Positions 34,255-42,961 of a stretch of DNA of 64,000 bases are shown piece by piece. Positions within the stretch are counted from its first letter, which is position 1; each line of letters opens with the position of its first letter. The translations under genes were made by a program, and so were the position numbers. The notes below the pieces were generated by a model. That model saw only the letters and a program-made list of their open reading frames with translations. It searched no databases and was not told the origin of the DNA. Source of the stretch: Rhodospirillales bacterium (GTDB lineage Bacteria > Pseudomonadota > Alphaproteobacteria > Reyranellales > Reyranellaceae); the NCBI GenBank assembly GCA_016699855.1, contig CP064988.1:3376501-3440500 (forward strand). The letters run 5' to 3'.

Positions 34255-35116
34255 TCAGCGATAGTGTCCCGATCGCCGACCCTTGGCCGCGGGCCGGGGT
34301 TTCGTCGTCGACCGGGCCGTTCGCGCCGGCTCCTCCATGAGCGCCCGCATCTCGCCGCCCCGGGTCCGCCACCATTCGTGCAGGATCGACACGTCCCATC
34401 CGATGCAGAAGTGGCGGACGCCCATATCGATATAGGCCGCCGCGCGGGCAGGATCCGACAGCTCTACGCGCGGGTGCAGACCCTTGCGGAGCGCGGTCTC
34501 GATCGTCAGGCGCTCCGCCGCGACCACATCGGGATGCGCGAACTGGCCGGCGCGGCCGATGCTCATCGCGTAGTCGGCCGGCCCGAACTGGACCATGTCG
34601 AGGCCCTTCGACCGACAGGATGGCGTCGATATCCTCGACGCACTCGCGCTTCTCGACCATGATCGCGACGACCACGTCGTCCAACGCTTTCACGTACGCC
34701 GGCGATCCGGCTTCGCGGATCGTTCCGACGTCGCGGCGCATGCCGACCCCCAGCCTTCCCAGTCCGGTCGGCGTCTCCGCCCGGGTCGCGCGCACGCACG
34801 CGACGGCGTCGTCGACCGTGCGCACGTCGGCGAACAGCAGGCTCTGGAACCCGGAGCCGATCGCGCGCATGGCCTGGTGTGTCCATTGCGTCTGCTCGAG
34901 CTTCATCATGCCGCAGAGACCGGCGACCTCCAGCGCGCGGCCGAGATTGTCGAGGTCGTGGAGGTCGAAGGGGGCGTACTCGGCGGTGAATTCGACGTAG
35001 TCGTAGCCGCCGGCCTGGCCGATCAGTTCGATGAGCGTCGGCCAGGCGGACAGGATGTGGGTTCCGAGCGTCCCAAGGCCTGCGTCGAGGCGTTCGCGCA
35101 AGAGGTTGTGGCGCAT
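34255..35116 (-). pseudogene. HpcH/HpaI aldolase/citrate lyase family protein, frameshifted
   Basis: Conceptual protein of about 286 aa, the family's usual size, with a class II metal-dependent aldolase barrel. The start at 35116 gives MRHNLLRERLDAGLGTLG. FVEF-like YDYVEFTAEYAPFD, GMMKLEQTQWTHQAMRAIGSG and VVVAIMVEKRECVEDIDAIL (metal glutamate) follow. At about 34604 one extra G (ggg for gg) breaks the frame; the next frame continues LDMVQFGPADYAMSIGRAGQ and ends in a basic tail. Members cleave 4-hydroxy-2-oxo acids. The frame break is one base and may be an error. Confidence 0.82.
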
Positions 35117-35579
35117 TCTGGATACTCCATCGCGCGTCGGGCCCCGCGCGCGACGTCTGCGCATTGTGGCGTCGCTCCGCGCCGGGCGGCAAGAGGAGCG
35201 CCCACATGTCGGCCTTGGGCCGCGGTACCCGCCGGGCCTGGGTGGCCCCGCCGGCCCGTCGGGGTCCGCACGCTAGGGCATCGAGGGCCTGGACGACGCC
35301 AGCCACAGCCGCTCGCGATCGGCGCAAGCCATGGTCGTCCCGAGTCCGTTGGCTCCAACTAGTGGCATCACCGTTCCGGGAGCCGCCGACGCCACGACCG
35401 ACCCGAGGGACGCGGCCCGCGCCAGGCACTCCCCTGAAGCCAGTGTCCGCTCCGGGTCGTTGGCGTCGTTTCGATCTTCCGGTCGTCACCCCGGGTCCAC
35501 TTCGAGGACCGGATTTCGGCTCGTGCTCCGCTCGATCGCTTCGTGCCGCTTCGAACACCCATGCCGATGGTCGTGGAGA
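35117..35579. other. 463-bp gap, no convincing gene
   Basis: Between the aldolase start and the nitronate monooxygenase-like stop. Open frames exist on both strands but show only arginine/alanine-rich low-information translations without family motifs. A short minus-strand stretch near 35325 (MACADRERLWLAS) resembles the start of small hypothetical proteins and then stops. No RNA, repeat or promoter was recognised. Confidence 0.4.
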
Positions 35580-36533
35580 TCAGGCTCTCGCCACCGCCGG
35601 CATCCGCTCCGCGAGCCGCGCGGCGTCGGCAAGCATGCCGTCGATGAGCTCCCGGACCGGCACGACGTCGGATATCATCCCGGCGATCTGGCCGGCGGCG
35701 GATTGGCGACGGTCCCCATTGGCCTCCACGTAGCGTGACCCGCGCACGCGGCGCTTGAGCTCCGTCAGCTCGACACCGTCCGCATGTCGAGAGAGCGCTT
35801 CCTCGTAGGCGGCGATCTCGGGCGTCTTGATGCAGCGCACCGTGGCGCCGGTCATCGCGCGGGTGACGATGGTGTCGGTCTCCCGCATCGAGAGGAGCCG
35901 CGCGCGGCCCCATTCGTTCAGGCCCGATTCGGTCGTCGCCATGAAGCGGGTGCCCATCTGGACGCCCACGGCGCCGAGCGCGAACGCGCCGAGGAACCCG
36001 CGCGCGTCGCCGATGCCGCCGGCGGCCACAACCGGGATCCTCACCGCGTCGACGACCTGCGGCACGAGCGGAAGCGTGGAGATCGTGCCGACGTGGCCGC
36101 CGGCCTCCGATCCGGAGGCCACGACGGCGTCGACGCCCTCGCCCTCCATGCGCCGCGCATGCTCCACGGTCGGGATCACGGAGACGACCCTGATCCCCGC
36201 CGTCTTGAGCCGGCGCACGATGTCCTCGCCGGGATCGGCGCGTCCCGTGGTGACCACGGGAACGCCGAGCTCGATGCACGTCGCCGCGCACCGTTCGGTG
36301 ATGCCGCGGCCCATGGGCATGATGTTGACCCCGAACGGCCTCGTCGTTCGCGCGCGCACGCCGGCGATATCCGCCCTGAGCTTCTGGTCGGTGCCGCCGA
36401 ACGTGGGCAGCACGCCGAGGCCGCCGGCCTCGCTCACGGCCGCCACGAGGTCGACGCCGCCGCCGCCCTGCATGGCGCCCTGCAGGATCGGATACCGGAT
36501 GCCCAGCAGATCGCAGATGACGGTGTGGAACAT
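35580..36533 (-). CDS. Nitronate monooxygenase-like (NPD) flavoprotein
   Basis: 317 aa TIM-barrel FMN protein of the 2-nitropropane dioxygenase family. It starts MFHTVICDLLGIRYPILQGAM. The signature continues with GGLGVLPTFGGT, FGVNIMPMG and the catalytic histidine in GSEAGGHVGTIS. FMN-phosphate contacts appear as VVAAGGIGDARG and GAVGVQMGTRFMATTES. The C-terminal part SAAGQIAGMISDVVPVRELIDGML is typical. Family members oxidise alkyl nitronates or propionate-3-nitronate, or act as enoyl reductases. It is the last gene of the leftward DUF169 operon, 20 bp after the methyltransferase. Confidence 0.9.
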   Translation of the reverse strand: MFHTVICDLLGIRYPILQGAMQGGGGVDLVAAVSEAGGLGVLPTFGGTDQKLRADIAGVRARTTRPFGVNIMPMGRGITERCAATCIELGVPVVTTGRADPGEDIVRRLKTAGIRVVSVIPTVEHARRMEGEGVDAVVASGSEAGGHVGTISTLPLVPQVVDAVRIPVVAAGGIGDARGFLGAFALGAVGVQMGTRFMATTESGLNEWGRARLLSMRETDTIVTRAMTGATVRCIKTPEIAAYEEALSRHADGVELTELKRRVRGSRYVEANGDRRQSAAGQIAGMISDVVPVRELIDGMLADAARLAERMPAVARA

Positions 36534-36553
36534 GGGAGGCGCTCCGTCGTTCG

Positions 36554-37582
36554 TCATTTCGCCTTGGTGCCGGTGACGCGGCCGAGCGAACCGGGGATGA
36601 AGTCGTGCAAGCCCACGTCCGCGAAGCCGGCCGCGCGGAAGTAGCCGATCACATCCGCCTCGGAATGCGCGAGGCCGAGCGAATCGCCTACGGCCTGACC
36701 CAGGCCCCAGTAGGCCGGCCCCCAAGGCCCGGTGCGCTCGTCGTTGGTCATCTCGCCGACGAGGTGCATCTGCCCGCCGGGCAAAAGGGCGTCGTGGGCC
36801 TTCTTGACGACGCTCGCTATCATCTCCCGGCTGTACATGGGCAGATTGGAAGCCATGATCGCCACGTCGCAGTCGGTCGGGAACGGATCGCGCGTGAAGT
36901 CGCACGGCTGGGCCTCGACGCGGTCGGCGACGCCGTTCTCGGCTATGAACCCGCGCGCCACCTCGCAGACCACGGGCAGGTCGAGCACGACGGCGCGGAT
37001 GGCGGCGTGCTCCTTCGCGGCGGCGATGCAATAGGCCCCGGAGCCGCCGCCGATGTCCATGACGCGCCGGCGGCCGCGGAGGTCGACCTGGTGGACGAAG
37101 CGGCGGCCCGCGCCCATGCCGATCGAGTAGGTCGCGTCGTGGTAGCGGCGGGCGTCGGCGACGGTGAAGGTCTCGATCGAGCCCATCACCTTCAGATCCT
37201 TGACGCGGATGTGCTCGCCCAGCCGTCCCCATTCGTTCCACTGCGGCTTGGTGAACGTTATCCAGGGGCCCATGTAGCCGCGCTTGCCTTCCACGAGGAA
37301 GCGCTCGACATCCGGGGCGTTCTTGTGACGGCCCTTCGCGTTCTCGAGGAGTCCGGCCGCGCACAGCATCACCATCAGCCGCTCGGCGTTGGTCGGGTGG
37401 ATGTCGACGGCCTGCGCGACCTCCTGATAGGTCCGGGCTCCCTCGCTGATCGCCGTGAAAACGCCGACCTCGACCGCCGCCATGAGAGCGGCGGACTGGC
37501 CGTAGGACTGGGCGACGTTCTGCAGCCGCACGGTGGTGACGTTCATGCCGTCCGCCTGTGGTCTCTCGTCCCGCTTCGTCAT
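36554..37582 (-). CDS. SAM-dependent O-methyltransferase
   Basis: 342 aa. ATG at 37582 follows an aggaga site. The N-terminal dimerisation/winged-helix domain (about 1-110) has QSAALMAAVEVGVFTAISEGA and HPTNAERLMVMLCAAGLLE. The methyltransferase domain follows with motif I VMDIGGGSGAYCIAAAKEH (about 178-196), then VVLDLPVVCEVARGFI and LLPGGQMHLVGEM. This layout matches the plant-type/hydroxyneurosporene O-methyltransferase family (Methyltransf_2). It is co-transcribed with the DUF169 and nitronate-monooxygenase-like genes. The substrate is probably a hydroxylated small molecule, but is not known. Confidence 0.88.
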   Translation of the reverse strand: MTKRDERPQADGMNVTTVRLQNVAQSYGQSAALMAAVEVGVFTAISEGARTYQEVAQAVDIHPTNAERLMVMLCAAGLLENAKGRHKNAPDVERFLVEGKRGYMGPWITFTKPQWNEWGRLGEHIRVKDLKVMGSIETFTVADARRYHDATYSIGMGAGRRFVHQVDLRGRRRVMDIGGGSGAYCIAAAKEHAAIRAVVLDLPVVCEVARGFIAENGVADRVEAQPCDFTRDPFPTDCDVAIMASNLPMYSREMIASVVKKAHDALLPGGQMHLVGEMTNDERTGPWGPAYWGLGQAVGDSLGLAHSEADVIGYFRAAGFADVGLHDFIPGSLGRVTGTKAK

Positions 37583-37713
37583 GGCGTTCTCCTGGATCAT
37601 CGTATCGAGCGGCGCGAAGTCGTTCCACGAGGAGGAACGTCGCGTCGACGTGGGAGCGGAAACGCCTCGGCCCGGTGGACCGTCCCGTAACGACGGCCTC
37701 CCGACCTTCGACG

Positions 37714-38493
37714 TCAGGCGTTGGCGCCGCGTTCCGGATAGCTGACGCCCATGCCGGCCCGCACGTCCTGCTGGATGCCGTATTGGGGGAACGGGTAGCG
37801 GAAGCCATTCTTGGCCAGCGCTTCCATGCCGGCGATCGCCTGGGCGAGCTGATCCGGCGGCAGGGCCATCAGCATCTCGTCGTCGAGCACCCCGCCGTAG
37901 CGGCGCTCGGCGAAGCAGGGGATCGACAAACTGGCCTCGCGCGTCTTGAGCGCCCGGCCCCAGGAATCGGCGCAGGCCGATTCGCCGACGACGCCCCAGT
38001 CGAACTTCCTGTAGCCCGACCACTGCATGCCGTTGATGAAGTACATCATCGCGCCGGGGGTGGCGTAGAACAGCGCGATGTCCGGCGGATCGAGCCGACC
38101 GCTGGCCAGCGGCGAGACGACCATGGCCTGATAGGTGCCGTCGGCGACGCAGTTCATCGCCGATTGGTGCGCGTTGGCGTCCTGCGGCGTCTTGTACCAG
38201 ACGCCAACCATCTGTTGGCCGGACCTCCACTTGTCGTCCTTGGCGTTGCCGAGGCCGATCACCGCCCGGCACTGGGCGCCCACCAGGTTGTCCGCGGTGA
38301 CGCCGACGGTCCAGCCAAGCCGAGCGGCCTGCGCCACGACCTGGTCGAACGCGTGGACGGCCTTGGGCCGGCGGATGCGCGGAATCGCCTCCATGTCCTC
38401 GGCTCGTTCGAACAGTTTCATGGCGAAAGGCGGCGTGCGCAGTTTCAATAGGCGCTCAAGATCGGCGGCGGTCCTCGTCCAGTCGGCGCTCAT
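37714..38493 (-). CDS. DUF169 (COG2043) domain protein
   Basis: 259 aa, one domain. The start is the ATG at 38493, since the longer frame to 38604 has no family-like sequence. Recognisable features: LERLLKLRTPPFAMKLFERAEDM at the N-terminus, VAQAARLGWTVGVTADNLVG, CRAVIGLGNAKDD, then SPLASGRLDPPDIALFYATPGAMMYFING and FDWGVVGESACADSWGRAL, with conserved cysteines. It ends in GFRYPFPQYGIQQD. COG2043 proteins are uncharacterised. Several cysteines and the FYATP-type motif suggest metal or cofactor binding (inference). It leads the operon with the methyltransferase and the NPD-type flavoprotein, divergent from a cupin gene. Confidence 0.85.
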   Translation of the reverse strand: MSADWTRTAADLERLLKLRTPPFAMKLFERAEDMEAIPRIRRPKAVHAFDQVVAQAARLGWTVGVTADNLVGAQCRAVIGLGNAKDDKWRSGQQMVGVWYKTPQDANAHQSAMNCVADGTYQAMVVSPLASGRLDPPDIALFYATPGAMMYFINGMQWSGYRKFDWGVVGESACADSWGRALKTREASLSIPCFAERRYGGVLDDEMLMALPPDQLAQAIAGMEALAKNGFRYPFPQYGIQQDVRAGMGVSYPERGANA

Positions 38494-38632
38494 CTCGTTG
38501 TCCCTCCGGTGGGTGCTTTCCGACGCTGCGCGTCGCGGCATCATGCCAGCGCAGCCAAGCCACCCGCGCCCGGGCGGCGCAGGGCAGATCTGCGCGTCGA
38601 TCATCCACCTCGGCGAGATTCGGCGCGAATCA

Positions 38633-38645
38633 GGAATTGAATTCC
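38633..38645. promoter_or_regulatory. 13-bp palindrome in the DUF169/cupin divergent region
   Basis: ggaatt-g-aattcc at 38633-38645 is a perfect palindrome, AT-rich for this genome, between the divergent starts at 38493 and 38714. A weak -35/-10-like pair (TTGAAT then TTGTAT, 17-base spacer) overlaps its right side toward the cupin gene. It could be an operator controlling both transcripts. Support is positional only. Confidence 0.3.
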
Positions 38646-38713
38646 CGCTTCGCCTGCCATTGTATGGGCGGACAAGCCCGCAGGAGGCGCGGCGACCCGG
38701 GTGGAGGATGCGA

Positions 38714-39217
38714 ATGGCCTATACTCTGGAGCGGCTGAGCGCCGATATCCGCGAGGCGCTGGAGGCCGATTCGGGCCCGGATGGCAAGCGGGCGGTCTGC
38801 GCCTTGGTTTCGAAGGCGCTGCGCGACGAGGAATTCATCGCCAAGCATCTGACCACCGAGCAGTGCCGCCCGCGCAAGGTGCTGTACGAGGATCCGACGC
38901 TCGGCTTCTGCGTCTGCGGCCACGTGTACGAGAGTCCGGCGCATGGCGCGCCGCACGATCATGGCTCCAGCTGGGCGATCTACGGACTTGCCGTCGGCGA
39001 TACGGAGATGACCGACTGGCGCATCGTCAAGCGAGGCGAGGGTGACGCCCCGACGCTCGTCGAGCCCGTCAGAACCTATGTCATGAAGCCGGGCGACAGC
39101 CATTTCTACGACGTGGGGGCCGTCCACTCGCCGAAGCGCGACGGCCTCACCAGATTGGTGCGCATCGAAGGCGCCAACCTCGACCGCGTCCAGCGCTCGA
39201 ACATCAAGGCGGCTTGA
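38714..39217 (+). CDS. Thiol dioxygenase-like (cysteine dioxygenase-type) cupin
   Basis: 167 aa. ATG at 38714, 6 bases after a ggagg. The iron-binding cupin motif HGAPHDHGSSWAIYGLA (about 80-96) is that of bacterial cysteine dioxygenase/3-mercaptopropionate dioxygenase relatives. The third histidine is in GDSHFYDVGAVHSPKRDG. The N-terminal helical part has LSADIREALEADSGPDGKRAV. CDO-type enzymes oxidise thiols to sulfinates; a thiol or thioether substrate is therefore plausible here. It is 14 bp from the enoyl-CoA hydratase on the same strand. Confidence 0.82.
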   Translation: MAYTLERLSADIREALEADSGPDGKRAVCALVSKALRDEEFIAKHLTTEQCRPRKVLYEDPTLGFCVCGHVYESPAHGAPHDHGSSWAIYGLAVGDTEMTDWRIVKRGEGDAPTLVEPVRTYVMKPGDSHFYDVGAVHSPKRDGLTRLVRIEGANLDRVQRSNIKAA

Positions 39218-39231
39218 GGGAGGGATACGCC

Positions 39232-39999
39232 ATGAAGCTCGACTATGTGACCATCGAGAAGCGCGGCGGCATCGCCATCGTGCGCTTCGACCGCAAGGCC
39301 AATCTCAACGCCTTCGACGAGAAGCTGGTGGTCGAGCTGACACAGGCGGCGCGCGGCTTCCACGACGACCTGGAGACCCATGCCGTGGTGCTCGCCGGGG
39401 CGCCCAACGCCTTCTCCGCCGGCTTCGACCTCAAGGCGACCGACGGCTGGACGAGCGAGACCGACGACCTGAAGCGGCGGCAGCGCGCCTATGGCGGCGT
39501 GCGCCTATGCAAGGCGTGGGAAGCCATGCCTCAGATCACCATCGCCGCCATGGAACGTTTGGCGGTCGGCGCCGGCGTCGCCATCGCGCTTGCCTGCGAC
39601 TGGCGCGTGCTCGGCAAAAGCGCCTACCTCTACGTGCCGGAGGTGAAGATCGGCCTCAATCTGCAATGGGGCGCGCTACCGCGGCTGATCAGTCTGGTCG
39701 GACCGGCACGCGCCAAGCGCATCTGCATCCTTTGCGAGAGGATGCCGGCGGCCAAGGCGCTCGAATGGGGACTGGTCGAGGAACTGGCCGAGGACGGGGG
39801 GACCATCGACCGGGCGTTGGAACTGGCCGAGGTGGTGCTCTCGATGCCGGCGCCGACGGTGCGCATGGTCAAGGAGGCGGTCAACGCCACCGCCGGCGCG
39901 CTGCACGCCGCGACAGCCTTCGCCGACGCCGACCAGAGCCAGCTCACCGCGACGTTTCGCCAGGCCCGATCGGCGCGGGACACGTTCCGCAAATCCTAG
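39232..39999 (+). CDS. Enoyl-CoA hydratase/isomerase family protein
   Basis: 255 aa crotonase-fold protein. ATG at 39232 follows gggagg. The oxyanion-hole region is NAFSAGFDLKATDGW and the second glycine lies in RLAVGAGVAIALACDWRV. The acidic position expected near 140 reads VPEVKIGLNLQWGALPRL, with the family glutamate present. The C-terminal helices end ARSARDTFRKS. It is co-transcribed with the thiol-dioxygenase-like cupin. Crotonases hydrate, isomerise, decarboxylate or cleave CoA thioesters, and the side-chain pattern does not fix which. Confidence 0.88.
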   Translation: MKLDYVTIEKRGGIAIVRFDRKANLNAFDEKLVVELTQAARGFHDDLETHAVVLAGAPNAFSAGFDLKATDGWTSETDDLKRRQRAYGGVRLCKAWEAMPQITIAAMERLAVGAGVAIALACDWRVLGKSAYLYVPEVKIGLNLQWGALPRLISLVGPARAKRICILCERMPAAKALEWGLVEELAEDGGTIDRALELAEVVLSMPAPTVRMVKEAVNATAGALHAATAFADADQSQLTATFRQARSARDTFRKS

Positions 40000-40274
40000 G
40001 GCCATGACCCATTGGTCAGAGCCGGAAATCGCGACCGCTTCCGGGATCTCGTCGCCTATCCCGTCCTCCCGTCGCCAAGGGGGTTCGTCCCGCGTGGATA
40101 GTCGTGGTCGTGGATGGAGTCGGGAGGCGCCGCGCACCGCCTCTCCGGACCGGCCTTTGCGGCCGCCGTGACCGTGGCCGTGGCGCTGGGACCGGTGCCG
40201 ACCTAGTCTCGGGGTCGAGAGTTTTCCCGTTCCGGGACGATGTGCCGCGCCGGCGCTCGAAAGGATTTGGCGAG

Positions 40275-41300
40275 ATGAGGCGATCCAGATTGCCGCGCGA
40301 CCGTGGTCACCGGGATGCCCGGATCCGGGGTCTGGTCAGCGTCAACGGCTTCGACCTCGATCTCGCCGTCGACGGAAAATCCGTGGAGGCCGCCTGCTGC
40401 AACGCGTCCGGCTGGGTCGCGGGAACGATGAACGACGCCGACGGCTCCGCCCGCGGCTTCCTCTGGCGGAATGGCGTCTGGCATCCATTCGACGCCACGC
40501 TGCCCGGGCAGCCGCCGGAGCGCGCGTCCACATCCGTGTACTGGATCAATGCCGCCGGTCAGCTTGTCGGCCGGTTGACGGACGTCGAAGGAAGCGGCCC
40601 GGGCTTCCTGTGCACGCCCGGTTCGCCCGAGCGCCCGGGGGAGGGGACCTCCGTCGAACTCGCCGTGGATGGCGCGGCGGACGCCATCCCTCAATGCGTG
40701 AACGCGGCGGGAGTGGTGGTCGGCTACGCGGAGGTCGCGACGAAGGATGGCGAAGCGGTCCGGGCGTTCGCGTGGCATGGAACCACGCCGGTTCCGATCA
40801 CGCCCGCGCCGGGATCGTCGGCGACCCTGGCGATCGCCATCAACAACGCGGGCGTGGTCATCGGATACTACAACGACGACGCGTCGGGCCGTGTCGTGGG
40901 GTTCCTCTGGCGGGCGGGCGAGACCGTGATATTGGATGTCGCGGGCGCCACGCATACCTACCCATCCGGCATCAACGACGCCGGACAGGTCGTCGGCCAT
41001 AGCTGCGGCGCGGACGGAGCGCGGGCCTTCCTCTACGACGGATCGTTCCGATCGATCCATCCTTCCCTCGTCGGAGTGGAATGCCACGCGACCGCCATCA
41101 ACGACGCGGGCGATGTCGTGGGCGACTATAGGGATGGCGACCGGTGGATCGGCTTCGTATGCCGCGCCGGAGGCTTGACGCCCATCGCGCGGCCGGGCTC
41201 CGCCATGACCATTCCCTACATGATCGGCGCCGGCGGCATGGTCGTGGGCTACTCGACCGTCCCCGGTGGGCGGGCCGCGCTTCCACGGTCCGCGCGATAG
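40275..41300 (+). CDS. HAF-repeat (extracellular-type) beta-propeller protein
   Basis: 341 aa made of about six repeats of 45-50 residues. Each has the pattern AINNAGVVIGYYND...GFLWRAG...: for example ASGWVAGTMNDADG, INAAGQLVGRLTDVEG, VNAAGVVVGYAEVATK, INNAGVVIGYYND, INDAGQVVGHSCG and INDAGDVVGDYRDG. These are HAF-type repeats (TIGR02913), found in proteins of unknown function that probably form a propeller. Most members are secreted, but no signal peptide is seen after the ATG at 40275. A short separate frame upstream (40117 on) has a hydrophobic stretch and then a stop, so an export signal may have been lost or the start may be wrong. Confidence 0.8.
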   Translation: MRRSRLPRDRGHRDARIRGLVSVNGFDLDLAVDGKSVEAACCNASGWVAGTMNDADGSARGFLWRNGVWHPFDATLPGQPPERASTSVYWINAAGQLVGRLTDVEGSGPGFLCTPGSPERPGEGTSVELAVDGAADAIPQCVNAAGVVVGYAEVATKDGEAVRAFAWHGTTPVPITPAPGSSATLAIAINNAGVVIGYYNDDASGRVVGFLWRAGETVILDVAGATHTYPSGINDAGQVVGHSCGADGARAFLYDGSFRSIHPSLVGVECHATAINDAGDVVGDYRDGDRWIGFVCRAGGLTPIARPGSAMTIPYMIGAGGMVVGYSTVPGGRAALPRSAR

Positions 41301-41357
41301 GGGATCAATGCGCGGTCCGCGGCGGCTCCCGCGCTCCTTGGCGCGGTCGCGCGCCGG

Positions 41358-41690
41358 CTAGATCGCCAGATCCTCCAGCTTCCGGCCGCCCTTGAGCGCG
41401 GCCACGACCCATCTCGGCCTGCTGCCGCGCCCCGCCCAGGTCTGGCTCTTGTCGGCGGGGTTGCGGTACTTCGGCTTCACTTTCCGACCCTTGACCTTAC
41501 TTGCGCCCCTGATCGCGGCGGGACGCCCCGCCATCGCCGCCGTCACGTCGGCCATCGTCAGCTTGTATTTGCGCACGACGGCTTTCAGTTGCTTGACGCC
41601 GGGCTTTTCCGCCTTCTTGAGCTTGTCCGCCCTGACCTGAAGGGCGCGGATCTTGGCTTCGATGGTTTTGAGCGAGGCGGGCCGGGGCAT
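41358..41690 (-). CDS. H-NS family nucleoid protein (copy 2)
   Basis: 110 aa, the same length as the copy at 28190 and differing at roughly one residue in eight. The N-terminal oligomerisation helix SLKTIEAKIRALQVRADKLKK is almost identical. The linker differs (IRGASKVKGRKVKPK), and the DNA-binding motif is YRNPADKSQTWAGRGSRP then RWVVAALKGG. The start is the ATG at 41690. It is convergent with the HAF-repeat gene and preceded by a promoter matching that of copy 1. Hetero-oligomers of the two copies are likely from the shared N-terminus (inference). Confidence 0.9.
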   Translation of the reverse strand: MPRPASLKTIEAKIRALQVRADKLKKAEKPGVKQLKAVVRKYKLTMADVTAAMAGRPAAIRGASKVKGRKVKPKYRNPADKSQTWAGRGSRPRWVVAALKGGRKLEDLAI

Positions 41691-41746
41691 GCTGCTGATA
41701 CCTTTGTCGTGGTCGGGCGTGCGCAAAAGCAATCTGGCGCGCCGTG

Positions 41747-41775
41747 GTCCTATGTGAAATAGCCCCTGAGGACAA
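41747..41775 (-). promoter_or_regulatory. Sigma70-like promoter of H-NS copy 2
   Basis: On the minus strand TTGTCC (41775-41770), 17 bases, TAGGAC (41752-41747), about 57 bp before the ATG at 41690. It matches the boxes and spacing of the copy-1 promoter, along with the preceding ttcgcacc block, while the rest of the leader differs. Confidence 0.6.
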
Positions 41776-41875
41776 GGTGCGAAGTAAACATTCCCTTCCG
41801 AGAAGCCCGCCAGTGCCATGAGAAAGCCAATGGCGGCGTGCCCGGTCACGGAAAGACTCGGGGCTTCCCGTGTTG

Positions 41876-42961
41876 TCACCATGCTGTCCTGCCGCGGCTC
41901 CGGGCTACCGCGCGGGCGTACTGGATAGGCCACTCCGGGTCCCCATCGAGTTCCTCCTTTGCCTTCGCCGCCCAGTTCGGGTCGCGCAGAAGCGCGCGAC
42001 CCAGGAACACCAAGTCGGCCGAACCGGAGGCGATGATGGCCTCCGCCTGCGATGGCTCCGTGATCAAGCCTACAGCCCCTGTCGAGATGTCCGCCTTGCG
42101 TCGAATCTCCATCGCGAAGGGCACTTGGTAGCCTGGGGCGACGTCCGCAGCCTCGCGCGGAACGACCGCGCCACTGGAGCAATCGACGAGGTCGATCCCG
42201 ACCTCCTTGAGCCATAGCGCGATCTGGACGGACTGCCCGAGATCGAGGCCGCCTTCGACCCAGTCGATGACGGACAACCGGATGAACACGGGCAGATGCT
42301 CCGGCCATTCTTCCCGCAGCGCGCGCGCGACCATGAGCGGGAACCGCGCCCGGTTCTCGAGTGTACCGCCGTATTGGTCGCGGCGGTTGTTGCTCAGCGG
42401 CGACAGGAACGAGTGCAGGAGGTAGCCATGGGCGAAATGGCCTTCGACGATCTGAAAGCCCGCTCGTAGCGCCCGCCGCGTGGCGGCGCGAAACGCGTCG
42501 ACGGTGCGCAGAATGGCGGACTCATCCATCTCCCGGGGCGCTTGCCAGCCTTCGTCGAACGCCATCGCGCTGGGGCCGAGAAGCGGCCATTCGCGATCTC
42601 GATCGAGCGGTCCGTTGCCCTCCCATGGCCTGAAGCGCGCACCCTTGCGCCCGCCGTGAGCCAACTGGATGCCGGCGACCGCGCCGTGCCCGCGTATGAA
42701 GTCGACCACCTCCCGCAGACCCGCGACGTGGTCGTCCGACCATATCCCGAGATCCTGCGGCGATAGCCGACCCTCCGGCGTCACGGCGGTCGCTTCGGTC
42801 ATCACCGCCGCCACTCCACCTAGGGCGCGGGCGCCGAGATGGACGAGATGCCACGGCTGAGCGGCGCCATCGACCGCCGAGTACTGGCACATCGGCGACA
42901 TCACGACGCGATTGCGCAGCGTCAGGGAACGAAGCGCGAGGGGCGAAAAGAGCGCGCTCAT
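41876..42961 (-). CDS. Old yellow enzyme-type NADH:flavin oxidoreductase
   Basis: 361 aa FMN TIM-barrel of the YqjM/OYE3 type. It starts MSALFSPLALRSLTLRNRVVMSPMCQYS, with the cysteine of PMCQYS typical of the YqjM branch. Substrate histidines lie in IQLAHGGRKG; YGGTLENRARFPLMV and GAVGLITEPSQAEAIIASG follow, and SADLVFLGRALLRDPNW gives the FMN-phosphate site. These enzymes reduce enones or other activated alkenes, in some cases CoA dienes. The ATG overlaps the TetR stop (ATGA), so it is translationally coupled to the regulator and the CoA ligase. Confidence 0.92.
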   Translation of the reverse strand: MSALFSPLALRSLTLRNRVVMSPMCQYSAVDGAAQPWHLVHLGARALGGVAAVMTEATAVTPEGRLSPQDLGIWSDDHVAGLREVVDFIRGHGAVAGIQLAHGGRKGARFRPWEGNGPLDRDREWPLLGPSAMAFDEGWQAPREMDESAILRTVDAFRAATRRALRAGFQIVEGHFAHGYLLHSFLSPLSNNRRDQYGGTLENRARFPLMVARALREEWPEHLPVFIRLSVIDWVEGGLDLGQSVQIALWLKEVGIDLVDCSSGAVVPREAADVAPGYQVPFAMEIRRKADISTGAVGLITEPSQAEAIIASGSADLVFLGRALLRDPNWAAKAKEELDGDPEWPIQYARAVARSRGRTAW

